Notes: a model not told the origin generated them from the letters alone. DNA of 64,000 nt from Rhodoferax ferrireducens T118 (GCF_000013605.1 NC_007908.1:3410001-3474000); one strand, 5' to 3'. Positions 39,445 through 49,769 are shown, counted from the stretch's first letter. A program made the numbers and translations.

Positions 39445-39807
39445 ATGTACTTTCGTTTTGCAGCTGACGGCGTTCTGCTGTTCCACTTGTCATTCATCTT
39501 GTTCGCGCTTTTCGGTGGGGCACTCGCCGCGCGCTGGCGCTGGATGCCACTTGTTCATCTTCCCGTGGCTGCTTGGGCGTTCTTCATAGAGCTCACGGGT
39601 CGCATCTGCCCCCTCACCTATCTCGAGAACGACCTTCGTGTCCGGGCCGGTCAATCAGGCTACGCGGAAAGCTTCATCGAGCACTATCTCCTCGACGTCA
39701 TTTATCCTTCAGGCCTGACCCGCGAGGTTCAGTTCGTGCTTGCTACCACTGTCGTCGTGGTCAACATCGCCATCTATGTTTGGCTTGTCATTCACCGGCG
39801 TACCTGA
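39445..39807 (+). CDS. DUF2784 membrane protein
   Basis: 120 residues from the ATG at 39445. Three or four spans and the family's typical pattern are seen: an ADGVLLFHLSFILFALFGG start, W-P-VHLPVAAW, the conserved ELTGRICPLTYLEN and FIEHYLLDVIYP. Function of DUF2784 is unknown. An earlier start at 39325 would overlap the small Cys-rich gene and lacks family support. Confidence 0.85.
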   Translation: MYFRFAADGVLLFHLSFILFALFGGALAARWRWMPLVHLPVAAWAFFIELTGRICPLTYLENDLRVRAGQSGYAESFIEHYLLDVIYPSGLTREVQFVLATTVVVVNIAIYVWLVIHRRT

Positions 39808-39862
39808 CATAGAAACGCCGAAGCTCGCGACCACGCGATGAACGATCAGTGCGTGTCATCCA

Positions 39863-40369
39863 TCAAAATGGAAAAATCCCGTCGCGCTGCTCGCATTCGG
39901 GCGGTTTGCCGTAACCGGCGGAGCGCACCTGCTGTTGCAGCGACAGCTCCACCTGGAACCAGTCGCAAAATGGATTTTCGTAACGGTAGCTCCACACCAC
40001 GCCGCGGGCACGCGCGAGGCCCTGCACCTCGCTGGGCCGACCCAGCAGCTGACGTACTTCGTCCTGCGCCATGCCGGGCAGAATGCGGTTGAAGTTCTGC
40101 TCGGTCAGCACCTGCTCGGCGCGGATGGCCCGGCCGGCGGCGTCGAAATAGACAAACCAAGTATGCTGACCATAAGGTCCGCGCGGGAATTCCAGTCGAG
40201 TGCCTGCGTCCACCCGGCGCTCCATGTCGGGCGGCCCCATCAGCGCCACCAGCTCATCCCGGCTCATTCCGACCAGCGTGCGGGGCGGCGCATAGCTGCT
40301 GCAGGCCGGCAGCAACAGTGACAAGCACAGCAAAAGCCAGTTCCAGGGTGACGAACAATGACGCATCAT
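39863..40369 (-). CDS. SmpA/OmlA-like outer-membrane lipoprotein
   Basis: A 168-residue product with a lipobox (LSLLLPACSS) after a hydrophobic signal. Two short repeats of the SmpA/OmlA (BamE-like) type follow: VGMSRDELVALMGPPD and PGMAQDEVRQLLGRPS. The second leads into a WSYRYENPFCDWFQVEL strand region. Probably anchored in the outer membrane; role in envelope assembly is only inferred from BamE. Confidence 0.82.
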   Translation of the reverse strand: MMRHCSSPWNWLLLCLSLLLPACSSYAPPRTLVGMSRDELVALMGPPDMERRVDAGTRLEFPRGPYGQHTWFVYFDAAGRAIRAEQVLTEQNFNRILPGMAQDEVRQLLGRPSEVQGLARARGVVWSYRYENPFCDWFQVELSLQQQVRSAGYGKPPECEQRDGIFPF

Positions 40370-40497
40370 GGGTTCTCCTGATCAAGGCCCGCCTGTGGCG
40401 GCGCAGTATGGAATTTTAATTGACATCGGCGGCCGACGTCGGAGCTAGCCCGGCTCCCAGTCGAAGAAGCCATCGGCCACTTCGCCACGGTACTGTC

Positions 40498-41226
40498 TCA
40501 GGCATCAAGCTCCGGGTAGCGCCGGAAGATGCCGTCCTCGTTGAACGCAATGCGGCGTTCGCTGCGCAGGTATGCCGACACGCGGGCCTGCTGTGCAACG
40601 CGCTCGTGCAGCGCCAGCACCAACGGGGTCTTCTTCAAGGCGCGCTTCGTCGCCTTGGGGAACGCATAGAGCAGACCCGCCACCAGCTGGAATAGCGACA
40701 GGTCGGCATAGCTCAGGCGCGCACCCACCAGATGCCGGTCGCCTTTGGGATTGCGCGCCAGCACAGCCTCCAGCCAGCCGAGAAATTTGGGAATGCGTTG
40801 GGTGCGAAATTCTTTCGCGGCCCGGGCCGCTTCCATCTTCTGCTCTTCGTAATACAGGCCAGCGCCTACCGGATGGTGCGTGTTGTGCGCCTCGTCCACG
40901 GCGTCGGCGATGGTGAGCTGGATCTGATGCGTCCACAGGCGGTCGGCCTCGCTGGCGCCCACCAGCTTGAGGCGCGGCCCCAGATACAGCAGGATGGCGG
41001 CGGTCTGCCCGATCACCTGCTTGCCATCCACCAGCACCGGGCAGGCAAATGGCGGTCGTGCGACGGACTCGTCCTGCAGGTAGTGGAACAAGGCCGGCAG
41101 GCCCTGCCCGCTGGCAGCATCGCCGCGCGCGACATCGACATACGGTGCGCCGGCAGCTTCAAGCGCCAGACGGACAAATTCGCCGCGGCCCTGGATGCTG
41201 GGCCAGTAGTGGAGTTGGTAAGACAT
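40498..41226 (-). CDS. Glutathione S-transferase
   Basis: A 242-residue two-domain GST: a thioredoxin-like N-terminus (YQLHYWPSIQGRGEFVRLAL, VLVDGKQVIGQTAAILLYLG) and an all-helical C-terminus (LSYADLSLFQLVAGL). The sequence style, with Tyr and QGRGE near the start, is close to sigma/alpha-class GSTs. It is a cytosolic conjugating enzyme, substrate unknown. It appears to be a single gene. Confidence 0.92.
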   Translation of the reverse strand: MSYQLHYWPSIQGRGEFVRLALEAAGAPYVDVARGDAASGQGLPALFHYLQDESVARPPFACPVLVDGKQVIGQTAAILLYLGPRLKLVGASEADRLWTHQIQLTIADAVDEAHNTHHPVGAGLYYEEQKMEAARAAKEFRTQRIPKFLGWLEAVLARNPKGDRHLVGARLSYADLSLFQLVAGLLYAFPKATKRALKKTPLVLALHERVAQQARVSAYLRSERRIAFNEDGIFRRYPELDA

Positions 41227-41332
41227 GGCGTTGTTGAATCAATAAAATTTGCTCAAAGTGTCTGACAGTTGACTTCAATGTACCGCAGTTGCCGGATGCG
41301 GCTGATCACCACCGGACCGCCCAGGCAGCTTG

Positions 41333-41956
41333 CTACGCTCTGGCATCGCGCAAGGTCGCCACCAAAAGCCCCAGGCCCAAAACGCCAACCACCGCGGCCG
41401 CCATGCGATTGGCCAGGCCGCGCACGCGCGAGTAACCCGAACGCACCTGCGCGCGCGAGAACAGGTAGGCCAGCAGGATATGCCAGCTCAGTGCGTTGGT
41501 CACGATCATGGCCACCGCCGCCATTTGCAGGAGCGGGCTGGGTGCTGCAGGAAACGAAGCCGCAAACACGCTGCCGAAGAACAGCGCGGACTTTGGGTTG
41601 GTGATGTTGGTCAAAAATCCAAGGCGAAATGCGGCGCGGCGAGACACCGATGCACGGCTTTCGATGAGCGCCGCAGCGCCGGAGCGCCACAAGCGACCAG
41701 CCACCACCAGCAGGTAGACGCCGCCGGCAATCTGCAAGGCCAGGCGCAAACCCGGGAAAGCCTGAAAGAGGGCGTGCACACCCAGCACCGCACTGCTGGC
41801 CCAAACGAACGCGCCCAACGTCACGCCCAAGGCCGCAAACACCGCACTTTGGGCACGGTCACTGGCCGCCAGCTGCGACACCAGCAAAACATTGGCGCCC
41901 GGTGTGGCCAGGGCAGCGACGTGGAGAATCCAGATGGTGATGAGGGTCGTGAGCAT
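41333..41956 (-). CDS. LysE/RhtB-family amino-acid exporter
   Basis: 207 residues from the ATG at 41956 (AGGAC eight bases upstream); an ATG two codons earlier is also possible. Six spans, with the family start ATPGANVLLVSQ, GVTLGAFVWASSAVLG and FLTNITNPKSALFFGSVF. RhtB-type proteins export amino acids or related metabolites. A longer frame to 42094 has no family match. Confidence 0.9.
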   Translation of the reverse strand: MLTTLITIWILHVAALATPGANVLLVSQLAASDRAQSAVFAALGVTLGAFVWASSAVLGVHALFQAFPGLRLALQIAGGVYLLVVAGRLWRSGAAALIESRASVSRRAAFRLGFLTNITNPKSALFFGSVFAASFPAAPSPLLQMAAVAMIVTNALSWHILLAYLFSRAQVRSGYSRVRGLANRMAAAVVGVLGLGLLVATLRDARA

Positions 41957-42277
41957 TTCCATGTCCTGAAGCAAGATCGATTGTGCCGCATGACAGGCAA
42001 CCAATGATTCAAACGAATTTGACCTGTGGCCCCCGTGAAATATGCGCATGAAGCTACTGTATTTATAGCATTGACACGCCTGCCGCGCATCCACCGCGCG
42101 TCAGACAGACCCGACCCGTTGAAGTGTGTCCGCTCAGTCGGCAGCATGCGCCGCTTGGTCAAAACGCGAGGAGGCAGATGAGACAAAACTCATCTGCCTT
42201 CTCGCGGTTCATTTGACGGCCCGACTACTCAACAGAACAGAGCGAGCTTGCGCTTCAAGGCACTTTCAACCTGAAAC

Positions 42278-43162
42278 TCAATGCAGTTCTTGCAGTGGCG
42301 CGGGACGCCATTTCGCCAGCCGGTTCTCAACCTGCGTCATGGCATATTCAGCAGCGAGGGCCACGACCATGATGATCACGATGGCGGCATACATGCCGGC
42401 CGCGTCAAACGAACCTTTGGCCACATTGATGAGCAAACCAATGCCATAGCGGGCACCGACAAATTCACCCACGATGGCGCCCACAATGGCGAAGCCAAAA
42501 CTCACATGCAGGGAGGCAAAGATCCAGCTCATGGCGGACGGAATCACCACCGAACGGGTGAGCTGCCAACCCCTGGCACCCAGGATCTGGGCATTGGCAA
42601 GCAGATTGCGGTCCGCCTCCACCACGCCCTGGAAGGCGTTGGAAAACACCACAAAGAACACCATGACAAAGGACAAGGCCACTTTGGAGGTCAGGCCCAA
42701 GCCAAAGATCATGATGAAAATCGGCGCCAGCACCACCCGCGGCACGGAGTTGATGACCTTGATGTAGATCGAGAACACATCGGCCAGCATCCGGTTGCGT
42801 CCCAAGGCAATGCCAGCCACGATGCCGGCGACGGAACCGGAGAAGAAGCCAAGTAGCGATTCTTCCATGGTGACCCAGAGGTGGTACCACAAGGGGCCTT
42901 CAGACGTGCCGTCCACGACCCATTCAACCAGGCGCATGACGATAGCCGATGGGCTGGAGAAAAAGAAGGGATCCAATAACTTGAACTTGACAGCCAATTC
43001 CCAGCCGCCAAGAAAGAAGACGAGGATGAAGTAGCGCCAAAAATAAACAGCGGATTTGCGCTGGCGAGCCGCCTTGGCAGCCTTGGCTTCAATTTCTGCG
43101 TCAGAGGTGCCGGGCTGAAAAATGGCGCCGGCGGCAATAGTTGCAATAGATGCATTAGTCAT
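42278..43162 (-). CDS. NitT/TauT-type ABC transporter permease
   Basis: A 294-residue BPD_transp_1 permease of the SsuC/TauC/NrtB group. It has six spans after a cytoplasmic N-terminal tail and the EAA loop ANAQILGARGWQLTRSVVIP. Closing segment GARYGIGLLINVAKGSFD is typical. It forms the inner-membrane channel with the ATPase encoded just upstream. Confidence 0.9.
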   Translation of the reverse strand: MTNASIATIAAGAIFQPGTSDAEIEAKAAKAARQRKSAVYFWRYFILVFFLGGWELAVKFKLLDPFFFSSPSAIVMRLVEWVVDGTSEGPLWYHLWVTMEESLLGFFSGSVAGIVAGIALGRNRMLADVFSIYIKVINSVPRVVLAPIFIMIFGLGLTSKVALSFVMVFFVVFSNAFQGVVEADRNLLANAQILGARGWQLTRSVVIPSAMSWIFASLHVSFGFAIVGAIVGEFVGARYGIGLLINVAKGSFDAAGMYAAIVIIMVVALAAEYAMTQVENRLAKWRPAPLQELH

Positions 43163-43171
43163 GTTGTTTCC

Positions 43172-43990
43172 TTAGGCCACCAAGGCCTCTTCACGGGCAG
43201 CACCACGCTGAACTTCGTCGCGCAGGTCCTCCCAAATGGTGCGAGAAATGTCGATAAAGCGTTTGTCGTAGCGGATTTCACTCACGATGCGGGGACGAGG
43301 GAGGTCAACGGCGTACACCGATTTGACCGTCGCAGGTCCCGCAGTGAGCACATAGACCTTGTCGGCCAGGGCAACGGCCTCTTCAAGGTCGTGTGTGACA
43401 AAAACCACGGAAGCCTTGGCCTGCGACCACAGGCGGAGAAGCTCCTCATGCATCAAGGCGCGGGTCTGCACGTCCAGCGCTGAAAACGGCTCATCCATCA
43501 ACAAAATTTGCGGTTCATTGATGAAGGTCTGTGCCAACGACACGCGTTTTCGCATACCGCCGGAAAGCTGATGGGGATACTTTGATTCGTGACCAGAAAG
43601 ATTCACACGCGCCAGCCACTCACGCGCTTTGGCGTAGGCCTGCTCTTGGGGCATACCGCGAAACAGCGGTCCCGCCACCACGTTGTCAATCACACTTCGC
43701 CACGGAAAGAGCGCATCCGTCTGGAAAGCAAATCCGATGCGTGGATGAATGCCCGTGACCGGGGCGCCCATCACCCGAACCTCCCCTGCCGAGGGCTTGG
43801 CCAGACCGGTGACAAGGTTCAAGGTGGTGGATTTTCCGCAGCCGGTCGGGCCGACCACCGCGACGAATTCGCCACGTGCAACGGACATGTTGAAGTCCCG
43901 CAGGGCGGTCATGGACTTGCCGTCCGGGGTAAGAAAACGGCGACTGACGTTGATTAACTCAATCGCCGGGCTGTCGTTGTGATCAGTCAT
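43172..43990 (-). CDS. NitT/TauT-type ABC transporter ATPase
   Basis: A 272-residue nucleotide-binding protein: Walker A GPTGCGKST, Q-loop IGFAFQTDALFPW, signature LSGGMRKR, Walker B ILLMDEPFSALD and H-loop FVTHDLEEA. It is most like SsuB/TauB/NrtD. It lies between the binding protein and permease genes in one minus-strand operon. Confidence 0.93.
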   Translation of the reverse strand: MTDHNDSPAIELINVSRRFLTPDGKSMTALRDFNMSVARGEFVAVVGPTGCGKSTTLNLVTGLAKPSAGEVRVMGAPVTGIHPRIGFAFQTDALFPWRSVIDNVVAGPLFRGMPQEQAYAKAREWLARVNLSGHESKYPHQLSGGMRKRVSLAQTFINEPQILLMDEPFSALDVQTRALMHEELLRLWSQAKASVVFVTHDLEEAVALADKVYVLTAGPATVKSVYAVDLPRPRIVSEIRYDKRFIDISRTIWEDLRDEVQRGAAREEALVA

Positions 43991-44003
43991 TGCTTGCTCC
44001 AGC

Positions 44004-45014
44004 TTACTTGGCGTTCTTCACGAACTCGGTGGTGTAGGTCTTCGACAAATCTACTGTCTTGCCTTTGACGTTCTTCGAGAACGCAGACAACACGGAGAGA
44101 ACCGTTTCGGGACCTCCCGCTGGCATCACGCCATCGGCGGTGAACATCGCCTTGCCGTCCGCCAAAGCTTTGATATAGCCCTCCTTATCACCCGCATAGA
44201 AATCCTTGGGCATCTTGTCGGCAATCTCGGCAGCGCTGTGCGTGTTGATGTATTTCAGTGTCTTGACAAACGCGTTGGCCAGCTTCTGGACCGTCGGCTT
44301 GTTCTTCTCGACCCAATCGGTGGGCATGTACAGCGAGGCCGCAGGGTAGGTTCCACCAAGCGCCTGTTTGGTCTTCTCTATGGATCGCATATCCACCAGA
44401 ACGCGTGCCTCGCCGGTCTTGAGCAGGCGCGAGATGGTGGGCTCGGTGGTCATGCCGGCCTGAATCTTGTCCTGCGTCATCGCTGCGATGAAGGTCGTTC
44501 CAGCGCCCACGGGAATGGTCGAAAATTCGCCCAGTGGAACACCAGCCTTGACCATCAGGTATTGCGACAGGAAATTGGTGGAAGAGCCCAAGCCGGTGAC
44601 GCCCAGGCTTTTGCCGCGCAAGTCAGCCACCGACTTGATTTCAGGGTGCTTGGTGGACACCAGTTCAACTTCACCGGGGGCCTGGCTGAACTGCACCACG
44701 GATTCAACATATTTGCCTTTGGTCTGCAAATCGACGCAATGGTCGTAGAAGCCCACGACACCTTGCACAGCACCTGCCAGCATTTCGTTTTCGGCATCCA
44801 CGCCGGAGCCTTCGTTCAGCAGCTCGACGTCCAGCCCTTCGGCCTTGAAATAACCCAAGCCTTCAGCCAGTTTGGCCGGCAAATAGATGTGCTTTTCATA
44901 GCCACCGACCATGATGGTCACCTTGTCGGCCGCCATGGCAGAGGAAGAAACAAGAACGATGGACGCAAGTCCAATTGCTTGAAAAAGACGGTTGGGATTG
45001 AATTTACTTTTCAT
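44004..45014 (-). CDS. NitT/TauT-type ABC substrate-binding protein, copy 1
   Basis: 336 residues from the ATG at 45014, with a Sec signal ending at SSAMAADK. NMT1/SsuA-like fold: VTIMVGGYEKHIYLPAKLAE, LRGKSLGVTGLGSSTNFLSQ and a C-terminal domain. The substrate cannot be read; the family takes up nitrate, sulfonates, aromatic acids or pyrimidines. It is nearly identical to copy 2 at 46731-47741 except in the signal peptide and the C-terminal stretch. First gene of the ATPase-permease operon, behind a paired TTTCAG box. Confidence 0.9.
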   Translation of the reverse strand: MKSKFNPNRLFQAIGLASIVLVSSSAMAADKVTIMVGGYEKHIYLPAKLAEGLGYFKAEGLDVELLNEGSGVDAENEMLAGAVQGVVGFYDHCVDLQTKGKYVESVVQFSQAPGEVELVSTKHPEIKSVADLRGKSLGVTGLGSSTNFLSQYLMVKAGVPLGEFSTIPVGAGTTFIAAMTQDKIQAGMTTEPTISRLLKTGEARVLVDMRSIEKTKQALGGTYPAASLYMPTDWVEKNKPTVQKLANAFVKTLKYINTHSAAEIADKMPKDFYAGDKEGYIKALADGKAMFTADGVMPAGGPETVLSVLSAFSKNVKGKTVDLSKTYTTEFVKNAK

Positions 45015-45063
45015 AAAACTTCCTGAGGAGATGAGATGAGAACGCAACAATAGACCACTTGGG

Positions 45064-45105
45064 CTTTCAGCGTGCTTTCAGTCTTAGGTTACTAGGGAAA
45101 ACACC
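45064..45105. promoter_or_regulatory. Paired CTTTCAG box with CTAGGGAAA element (copy 1)
   Basis: CTTTCAG at 45064 and 45075 (11-base repeat) and CTAGGGAAAACACC at 45092. The spacing is identical in copies at 47858 and 49972. The distance to the ATG is 50 bases, so the box overlaps or abuts the promoter. The OmpR-type regulator encoded at 50078-50752 is the likely binder. Confidence 0.65.
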
Positions 45106-45324
45106 TAGTTCTGTTTTCGACACAAAGAAGGAGATGGCTAGCCAAGGCCCCGATTGCGCTTGAGGACGCTCTGTAGTTCGAGGCAAGACAGCGGCATAAC
45201 CTGGGCCAATGAAAAGGTCGTACCCATGACAGGTACGACCTTCAATCAAGCTCATCTTTGAAGCTGAGCCGCCAGCACTTCAAGCCAATATCCGGGGCTC
45301 ACATCTGGCGGTTTTTCCGTTGCA

Positions 45325-46407
45325 TCAGAACTTGTGGTTCATGCCCAATTCGACAATATTTTTCTTCCAGTCGCCGGTCGTCGAGCCAGTCACCACTTGT
45401 GACGCTGTATTGAGGCTGAAGCCGCCGTAAAGGAAGGTGCGTTTGGAAAGCACATACTTGCCAGCCACGCCAAAACCATCGCGCTTTTGCGTGCGATTAG
45501 CCCCTGTGGCGTTATTGTCATCAGACTTGGCATAGCTTGCCGACAGGGTCAGCGCGGTGCCCATCGGAACGTCTACGCCGATTTGCCACTCTTTGGTGTT
45601 GTTGCCGTCAATATTTTCGCCTGAGCCGCCGCCCCAAGCCTTATTGGTGACCTTGGCATAGTTGGCCTTGGCCTTGGCGATGCCAAAGTCATAAGAGCCA
45701 CCCAGAACCGCATAGGTACCATTGTTTGCTGTGGTACCTGCTATGCCACCGGCTGTTGCCAGCTCCAGGTGCTCTTGCTGGTACGCGAATTGCACGGCCA
45801 CCGGACCCGATCCATAGGTCACGTTGAACGCTTCAACCCGTGCGCGTTTGGGGTCACCTTCCCTCGCGCTGTAGCTTGCTGCAGCCGCAAAACCACTGAA
45901 GTTGGGGGTTGCGTAATAAATGGTGTTGCTGATCGTGTCGCGGTAGTTTTCTGATGCGAATGCGAGGCGCATGGGAGACATTCCTACCGCATTAAACATG
46001 CCGTCAGACGTGCCAATCACGTCGTCAAACGGCGTCCAGGTCTTGCCCAGTTTGACTTCACCAAAGCCACCGGAGAATCCCACCCAGGACTCACGAGAAA
46101 AGGCCTGGGGAGCGCTCGCGAAGTCTTTGGTCTGACCTGCACCGGTATCCATGGCAAAGCCTTCTTCCAACTTGAAGTTGGCTTTCAAGCCGCCGCCCAG
46201 CTCTTCAGAGCCCTTCAGACCCCAGCGCGATGTATTGATACCACCGCTTACGATCTCGGATTTGGCGAGCGAACCGGCACCTTTGCCTAGGTCGGTGGTG
46301 CTGTACCTGCCAACGACATCGGCAATGCCATACAAAGTGACTGTTGATTGGGCCATGGCGGCGCCGGATGCGGCGAGAACGGCCAAGGCGATCAAAGTTT
46401 TTTTCAT
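45325..46407 (-). CDS. Gram-negative general porin (Omp32/OmpC type)
   Basis: A 360-residue outer-membrane porin: Sec signal MKKTLIALAVLAASGAAMAQ, then STVTLYGIADV, repeated beta-strand patterns, the loop-3 region around residues 100-130, and terminal Phe (ELGMNHKF), the usual signature for outer-membrane insertion. It lies between the two binding-protein copies, so it probably admits the same substrate. Confidence 0.93.
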   Translation of the reverse strand: MKKTLIALAVLAASGAAMAQSTVTLYGIADVVGRYSTTDLGKGAGSLAKSEIVSGGINTSRWGLKGSEELGGGLKANFKLEEGFAMDTGAGQTKDFASAPQAFSRESWVGFSGGFGEVKLGKTWTPFDDVIGTSDGMFNAVGMSPMRLAFASENYRDTISNTIYYATPNFSGFAAAASYSAREGDPKRARVEAFNVTYGSGPVAVQFAYQQEHLELATAGGIAGTTANNGTYAVLGGSYDFGIAKAKANYAKVTNKAWGGGSGENIDGNNTKEWQIGVDVPMGTALTLSASYAKSDDNNATGANRTQKRDGFGVAGKYVLSKRTFLYGGFSLNTASQVVTGSTTGDWKKNIVELGMNHKF

Positions 46408-46730
46408 TGAAATTTCTCCAAATATTGTTGCTTACAAGGATGCGCAGCCTCACTGCTTCACCTGAACTCAACTTCTGGTTTCAGAAGTTCTAACCTACAG
46501 GCCGAGATGGCATTCGCTGACGAGATTCCCATCTGAACATCGAACTTGGCGCTCTTGTTCCTTATCGGAGTGTCCTCATCCCGGACCGACATATCTGACC
46601 CGTCACACGCGTGGTCGCTTACTCTCCTTCACAGTGGTTTCTTCGAGATTCGTTTCATTTGAACAAGCAGTTGGGGACCCCTACAGGTCTGGCATCCAGC
46701 GCCCCGAGCAAGGGGCGCCGAGCGGGTAAA
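46408..46730. other. Intergenic between porin and binding protein copy 2
   Basis: Holds the porin leader and promoter region. A single TTTCAG occurs at about 46480 but the paired box is absent. No gene supported. Confidence 0.4.
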
Positions 46731-47741
46731 TTACTTGGCGTTCTTCACGAACTCGGTGGTGAAAGTTTTCGACAAGTCCACCGTTTTCCCCTTGACATTC
46801 TTGGAGAACCCAGAAAGGACCGCGAGCACAGTCTCAGGTCCACCGGCTGGCATCACGCCATCCGCCGTGAACATGCTCTTGCCGTCCGCCAAAGCTTTGA
46901 CATAGCCCTCCTTATCACCCACATAGAAATCCTTGGGCATCTTGTCGGCAATCTCGGCAGCGCTGTGCGTGTTGATGTATTTCAGTGTCTTGACAAACGC
47001 GTTGGCCAGCTTCTGGACCGTCGGCTTGTTCTTCTCGACCCAATCGGTGGGCATGTACAGCGAGGCCGCAGGGTAGGTTCCACCCAGCGCCTGTTTGGTC
47101 TTCTCTATGGATCGCATATCCACCAGAACGCGTGCCTCGCCGGTCTTGAGCAGGCGCGAGATGGTGGGCTCGGTGGTCATGCCGGCCTGAATCTTGTCCT
47201 GCGTCATCGCTGCGATGAAGGTCGTTCCAGCACCCACGGGAATGGACGTGAATTCGCCCAGTGGAACACCGGCCTTGACCATCAGGTATTGCGACAGGAA
47301 ATTGGTGGAAGAGCCCAAGCCGGTGACGCCCAGGCTTTTGCCGCGCAGGTCGGCCATGGATTTGATTTCAGGGTGCTTGGTGGACACCAGTTCAACTTCA
47401 CCTGGGGCCTGGCTGAACTGCACCACGGATTCAACATATTTGCCTTTGGTCTGCAAATCGACGCAATGGTCGTAGAAGCCCACGACACCTTGCACAGCAC
47501 CGGCCAGCATTTCGTTTTCGGCATCTACGCCAGCGCCTTCGTTCAGCAGCTCGACGTCCAGCCCTTCGGCCTTGAAATAACCCAAGCCTTCAGCCAGTTT
47601 GGCCGGCAAATAGATGTGCTTTTCATAGCCACCGACCATGATGGTCACCTTGTCCGCTGCGATGGCAGTCGAGGACGCAATTACCGCAGCTGCGAGTGCC
47701 AATGCTTTGAAAAGTTGGGATGGGGTATGGGCTGTTTGCAT
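46731..47741 (-). CDS. NitT/TauT-type ABC substrate-binding protein, copy 2
   Basis: 336 residues from the ATG at 47741 (AGGAG upstream), Sec signal ending at STAIAADK. The mature protein differs from copy 1 at only a few positions, for example GAGVD for GSGVD, FYVGD for FYAGD and a TFTTEF ending for TYTTEF. Residues around 90-270 are almost unchanged even at DNA level, while signal peptides differ fully. It has no ATPase or permease of its own and presumably shares those downstream. Confidence 0.9.
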   Translation of the reverse strand: MQTAHTPSQLFKALALAAAVIASSTAIAADKVTIMVGGYEKHIYLPAKLAEGLGYFKAEGLDVELLNEGAGVDAENEMLAGAVQGVVGFYDHCVDLQTKGKYVESVVQFSQAPGEVELVSTKHPEIKSMADLRGKSLGVTGLGSSTNFLSQYLMVKAGVPLGEFTSIPVGAGTTFIAAMTQDKIQAGMTTEPTISRLLKTGEARVLVDMRSIEKTKQALGGTYPAASLYMPTDWVEKNKPTVQKLANAFVKTLKYINTHSAAEIADKMPKDFYVGDKEGYVKALADGKSMFTADGVMPAGGPETVLAVLSGFSKNVKGKTVDLSKTFTTEFVKNAK

Positions 47742-47857
47742 AAAGTCTCCTAGTGTTAAAGGCTGTTTGGTGCCTTGAGTTTTATCCATCGCGCTCAGCC
47801 CACGGAATACTTCCATCCGGAGTTGGGCGCGACGGGGCTGACGATAAAAGCACGTCG

Positions 47858-47898
47858 CTTTCAGTCTGCTTTCAGTTCCGCTCAACTAGGGAAAATAC
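47858..47898. promoter_or_regulatory. Paired CTTTCAG box with CTAGGGAAA element (copy 2)
   Basis: CTTTCAG at 47858 and 47869, CTAGGGAAAATAC at 47886: the same 11- and 17-base spacings as the other copies. It lies 117 bases upstream of the copy 2 binding-protein start. The rest of the gap 47742-48104 holds nothing I recognise. Confidence 0.65.
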
Positions 47899-48104
47899 TG
47901 ATGAAAAATATGCACGGCATCAGGTCAGGCGCATGCCGCCATTCCCCCTGTTTGAGCCTGATCACTGATCTCGATGGCTTTAGCCGGTGTTTTGAGTGAC
48001 GAAAGTGGGGAATGCTTGCTACGTCGCATGCCACGAGCAGCTTCTGACTCGACGGAAGTTTGGCAGCCAGAAAGCGGCCGATTTCCGCCAGGGATACGAC
48101 GACT

Positions 48105-49769
48105 TCAAGCCATTTGCAATTCATGCCCGGCAGGGTCTCTTGCCAGTCTTTTGACAGCGGTGCCGCTCGAGACACGGTAGATCTCAGGTGCCGCAACGTC
48201 GCCCAGCCGGTCCAATTTAAAGGTGTTGACGGCAACAGAAAGCTGCGCCGCCTGATCCTTCAAGCTTTCTGCCGCAGCCGTTCCTTCCTCTACCAATGCA
48301 GCGTTTTGTTGCGTCATGCGATCGAGCGACGCAATCGCGGTATTGATCCGCCTGATACCCTGGCTTTGTTCGGTTGCTGCAGCGGTAATCTCACCGAGAG
48401 TGTCCGTCACACGTTGCACTGAAGTCACGATTTCCGTCATCGTCCGACCCGCATCAGCCACCAGCCTTGTGCCACGCTCCACCCGTTCAACGCTTGCACC
48501 AATAAGACTCTTGATTTCCTTGGCCGCTTGGGCCGAACGACCCGCCAAGGTACGCACTTCGGATGCCACCACGGCGAAACCTCGCCCCTGTTCGCCAGCC
48601 CTCGCGGCTTCGACGGCGGCATTCAGGGCCAGTATGTTGGTCTGAAAGGCAATGCCATCAATCACGGTGATGATGTCAGAAATCTTGTTGGAACTGATGT
48701 TGATTTCATCCATGGTACTCACGACCTCAGACACCAGTGAGCCACCGCGCGCCGCCACATTGGCGGCCGACGAAGCAAGCTGGTTGGCCTGCTTGGCAGA
48801 CTCAGCGCTTTGCATCACGATACCGGTGAGATGCTCCATCGAATGCGCTGTCTCCTGCAAACTCGATGCCGCCTGCTCGGTACGATGGCTCAAATCCAGA
48901 TTGCCGCAGGCTGCTTCGCTGCTCGCCAACTCAATAGAGTCGGCGGCACGTCGAATGCCGCCCACCAAAGTCTTCAACTTATTCTGCATGGAGGCAATCG
49001 CCTGCAGAAGACGGCCTGTTTCGTCAAAAATCCGGACTTCAATCTGCGACGACAGATCACCCATCGCAATGCGCTCGGCAACCACCACCGCGCGACCTAT
49101 CGGCCCCGTCACACTGACAGTGATGCGCCATGCAATCAGGCCGCCCAGCAGCAAGGCCAGCAGCACCAATCCGCTCTCAACAAGCATGGCCTTCTTTTGC
49201 AGCGAAACCACCTCGCCGTTGGCAATTTCTGTTTGCTTGCGTTGCAGCTCGATAAGTTCACTTACTTTTCTCCGCAAGACGACTTCCGGGGGAAGAACCC
49301 GTTTCATCAGCGACATCACCGCAGACACGTTGTCAGCGTCCATCGCCTGCTTTACCACTCCCTCGGTTTCTGGAAGTACTTGTTTGGCAGCCAGAGAAAT
49401 ATCAGCCATCAGTTGACGCTCTTGCTCCGTGGCATTGCCGCCCGCAAGCAGGGCGATCAACTCTTTTTCGATGCTGAGGAAAGACAGTTCTGCTTCTTTG
49501 ACGGACTGTATTTCAATAGCCAGCTGCTTGCCCGTGAACAAGACCACTGAACGGCTGCGAATCGCCAGGTCGCTGATGCTGCCCATCAGCTTATTCTCCA
49601 GTTCGGTCTTGCGGTTGCCAACCTCAACAATATGCTGAACGTGCTGCCCGAGCAGGCGTATGGCGTAGGCACTCGTCAGGGCAACTGCCAGGAGCAACAC
49701 CAGAATACTGGTGAACCCCAAAGATAGCCTGCGAGCCAGAGACATCGACTTAAAAAATTGCTTGAACAT
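48105..49769 (-). CDS. Methyl-accepting chemotaxis protein
   Basis: 554 residues from the ATG at 49769. N-terminal span, periplasmic four-helix-bundle domain (about 35-190), second span ([18 protein letters not shown]), HAMP, and a cytoplasmic signalling domain with the hairpin tip [20 protein letters not shown] and [20 protein letters not shown]. There is no C-terminal NWETF-type tether. Located upstream of the transporter operon on the same strand, it may report the transported compound. Confidence 0.93.
   Translation of the reverse strand: MFKQFFKSMSLARRLSLGFTSILVLLLAVALTSAYAIRLLGQHVQHIVEVGNRKTELENKLMGSISDLAIRSRSVVLFTGKQLAIEIQSVKEAELSFLSIEKELIALLAGGNATEQERQLMADISLAAKQVLPETEGVVKQAMDADNVSAVMSLMKRVLPPEVVLRRKVSELIELQRKQTEIANGEVVSLQKKAMLVESGLVLLALLLGGLIAWRITVSVTGPIGRAVVVAERIAMGDLSSQIEVRIFDETGRLLQAIASMQNKLKTLVGGIRRAADSIELASSEAACGNLDLSHRTEQAASSLQETAHSMEHLTGIVMQSAESAKQANQLASSAANVAARGGSLVSEVVSTMDEINISSNKISDIITVIDGIAFQTNILALNAAVEAARAGEQGRGFAVVASEVRTLAGRSAQAAKEIKSLIGASVERVERGTRLVADAGRTMTEIVTSVQRVTDTLGEITAAATEQSQGIRRINTAIASLDRMTQQNAALVEEGTAAAESLKDQAAQLSVAVNTFKLDRLGDVAAPEIYRVSSGTAVKRLARDPAGHELQMA

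Noticed and set aside
46611..47753. 380-residue plus-strand frame
   Set aside because: Antisense of binding protein copy 2; a similar shadow covers copy 1 because the two DNA sequences are alike.
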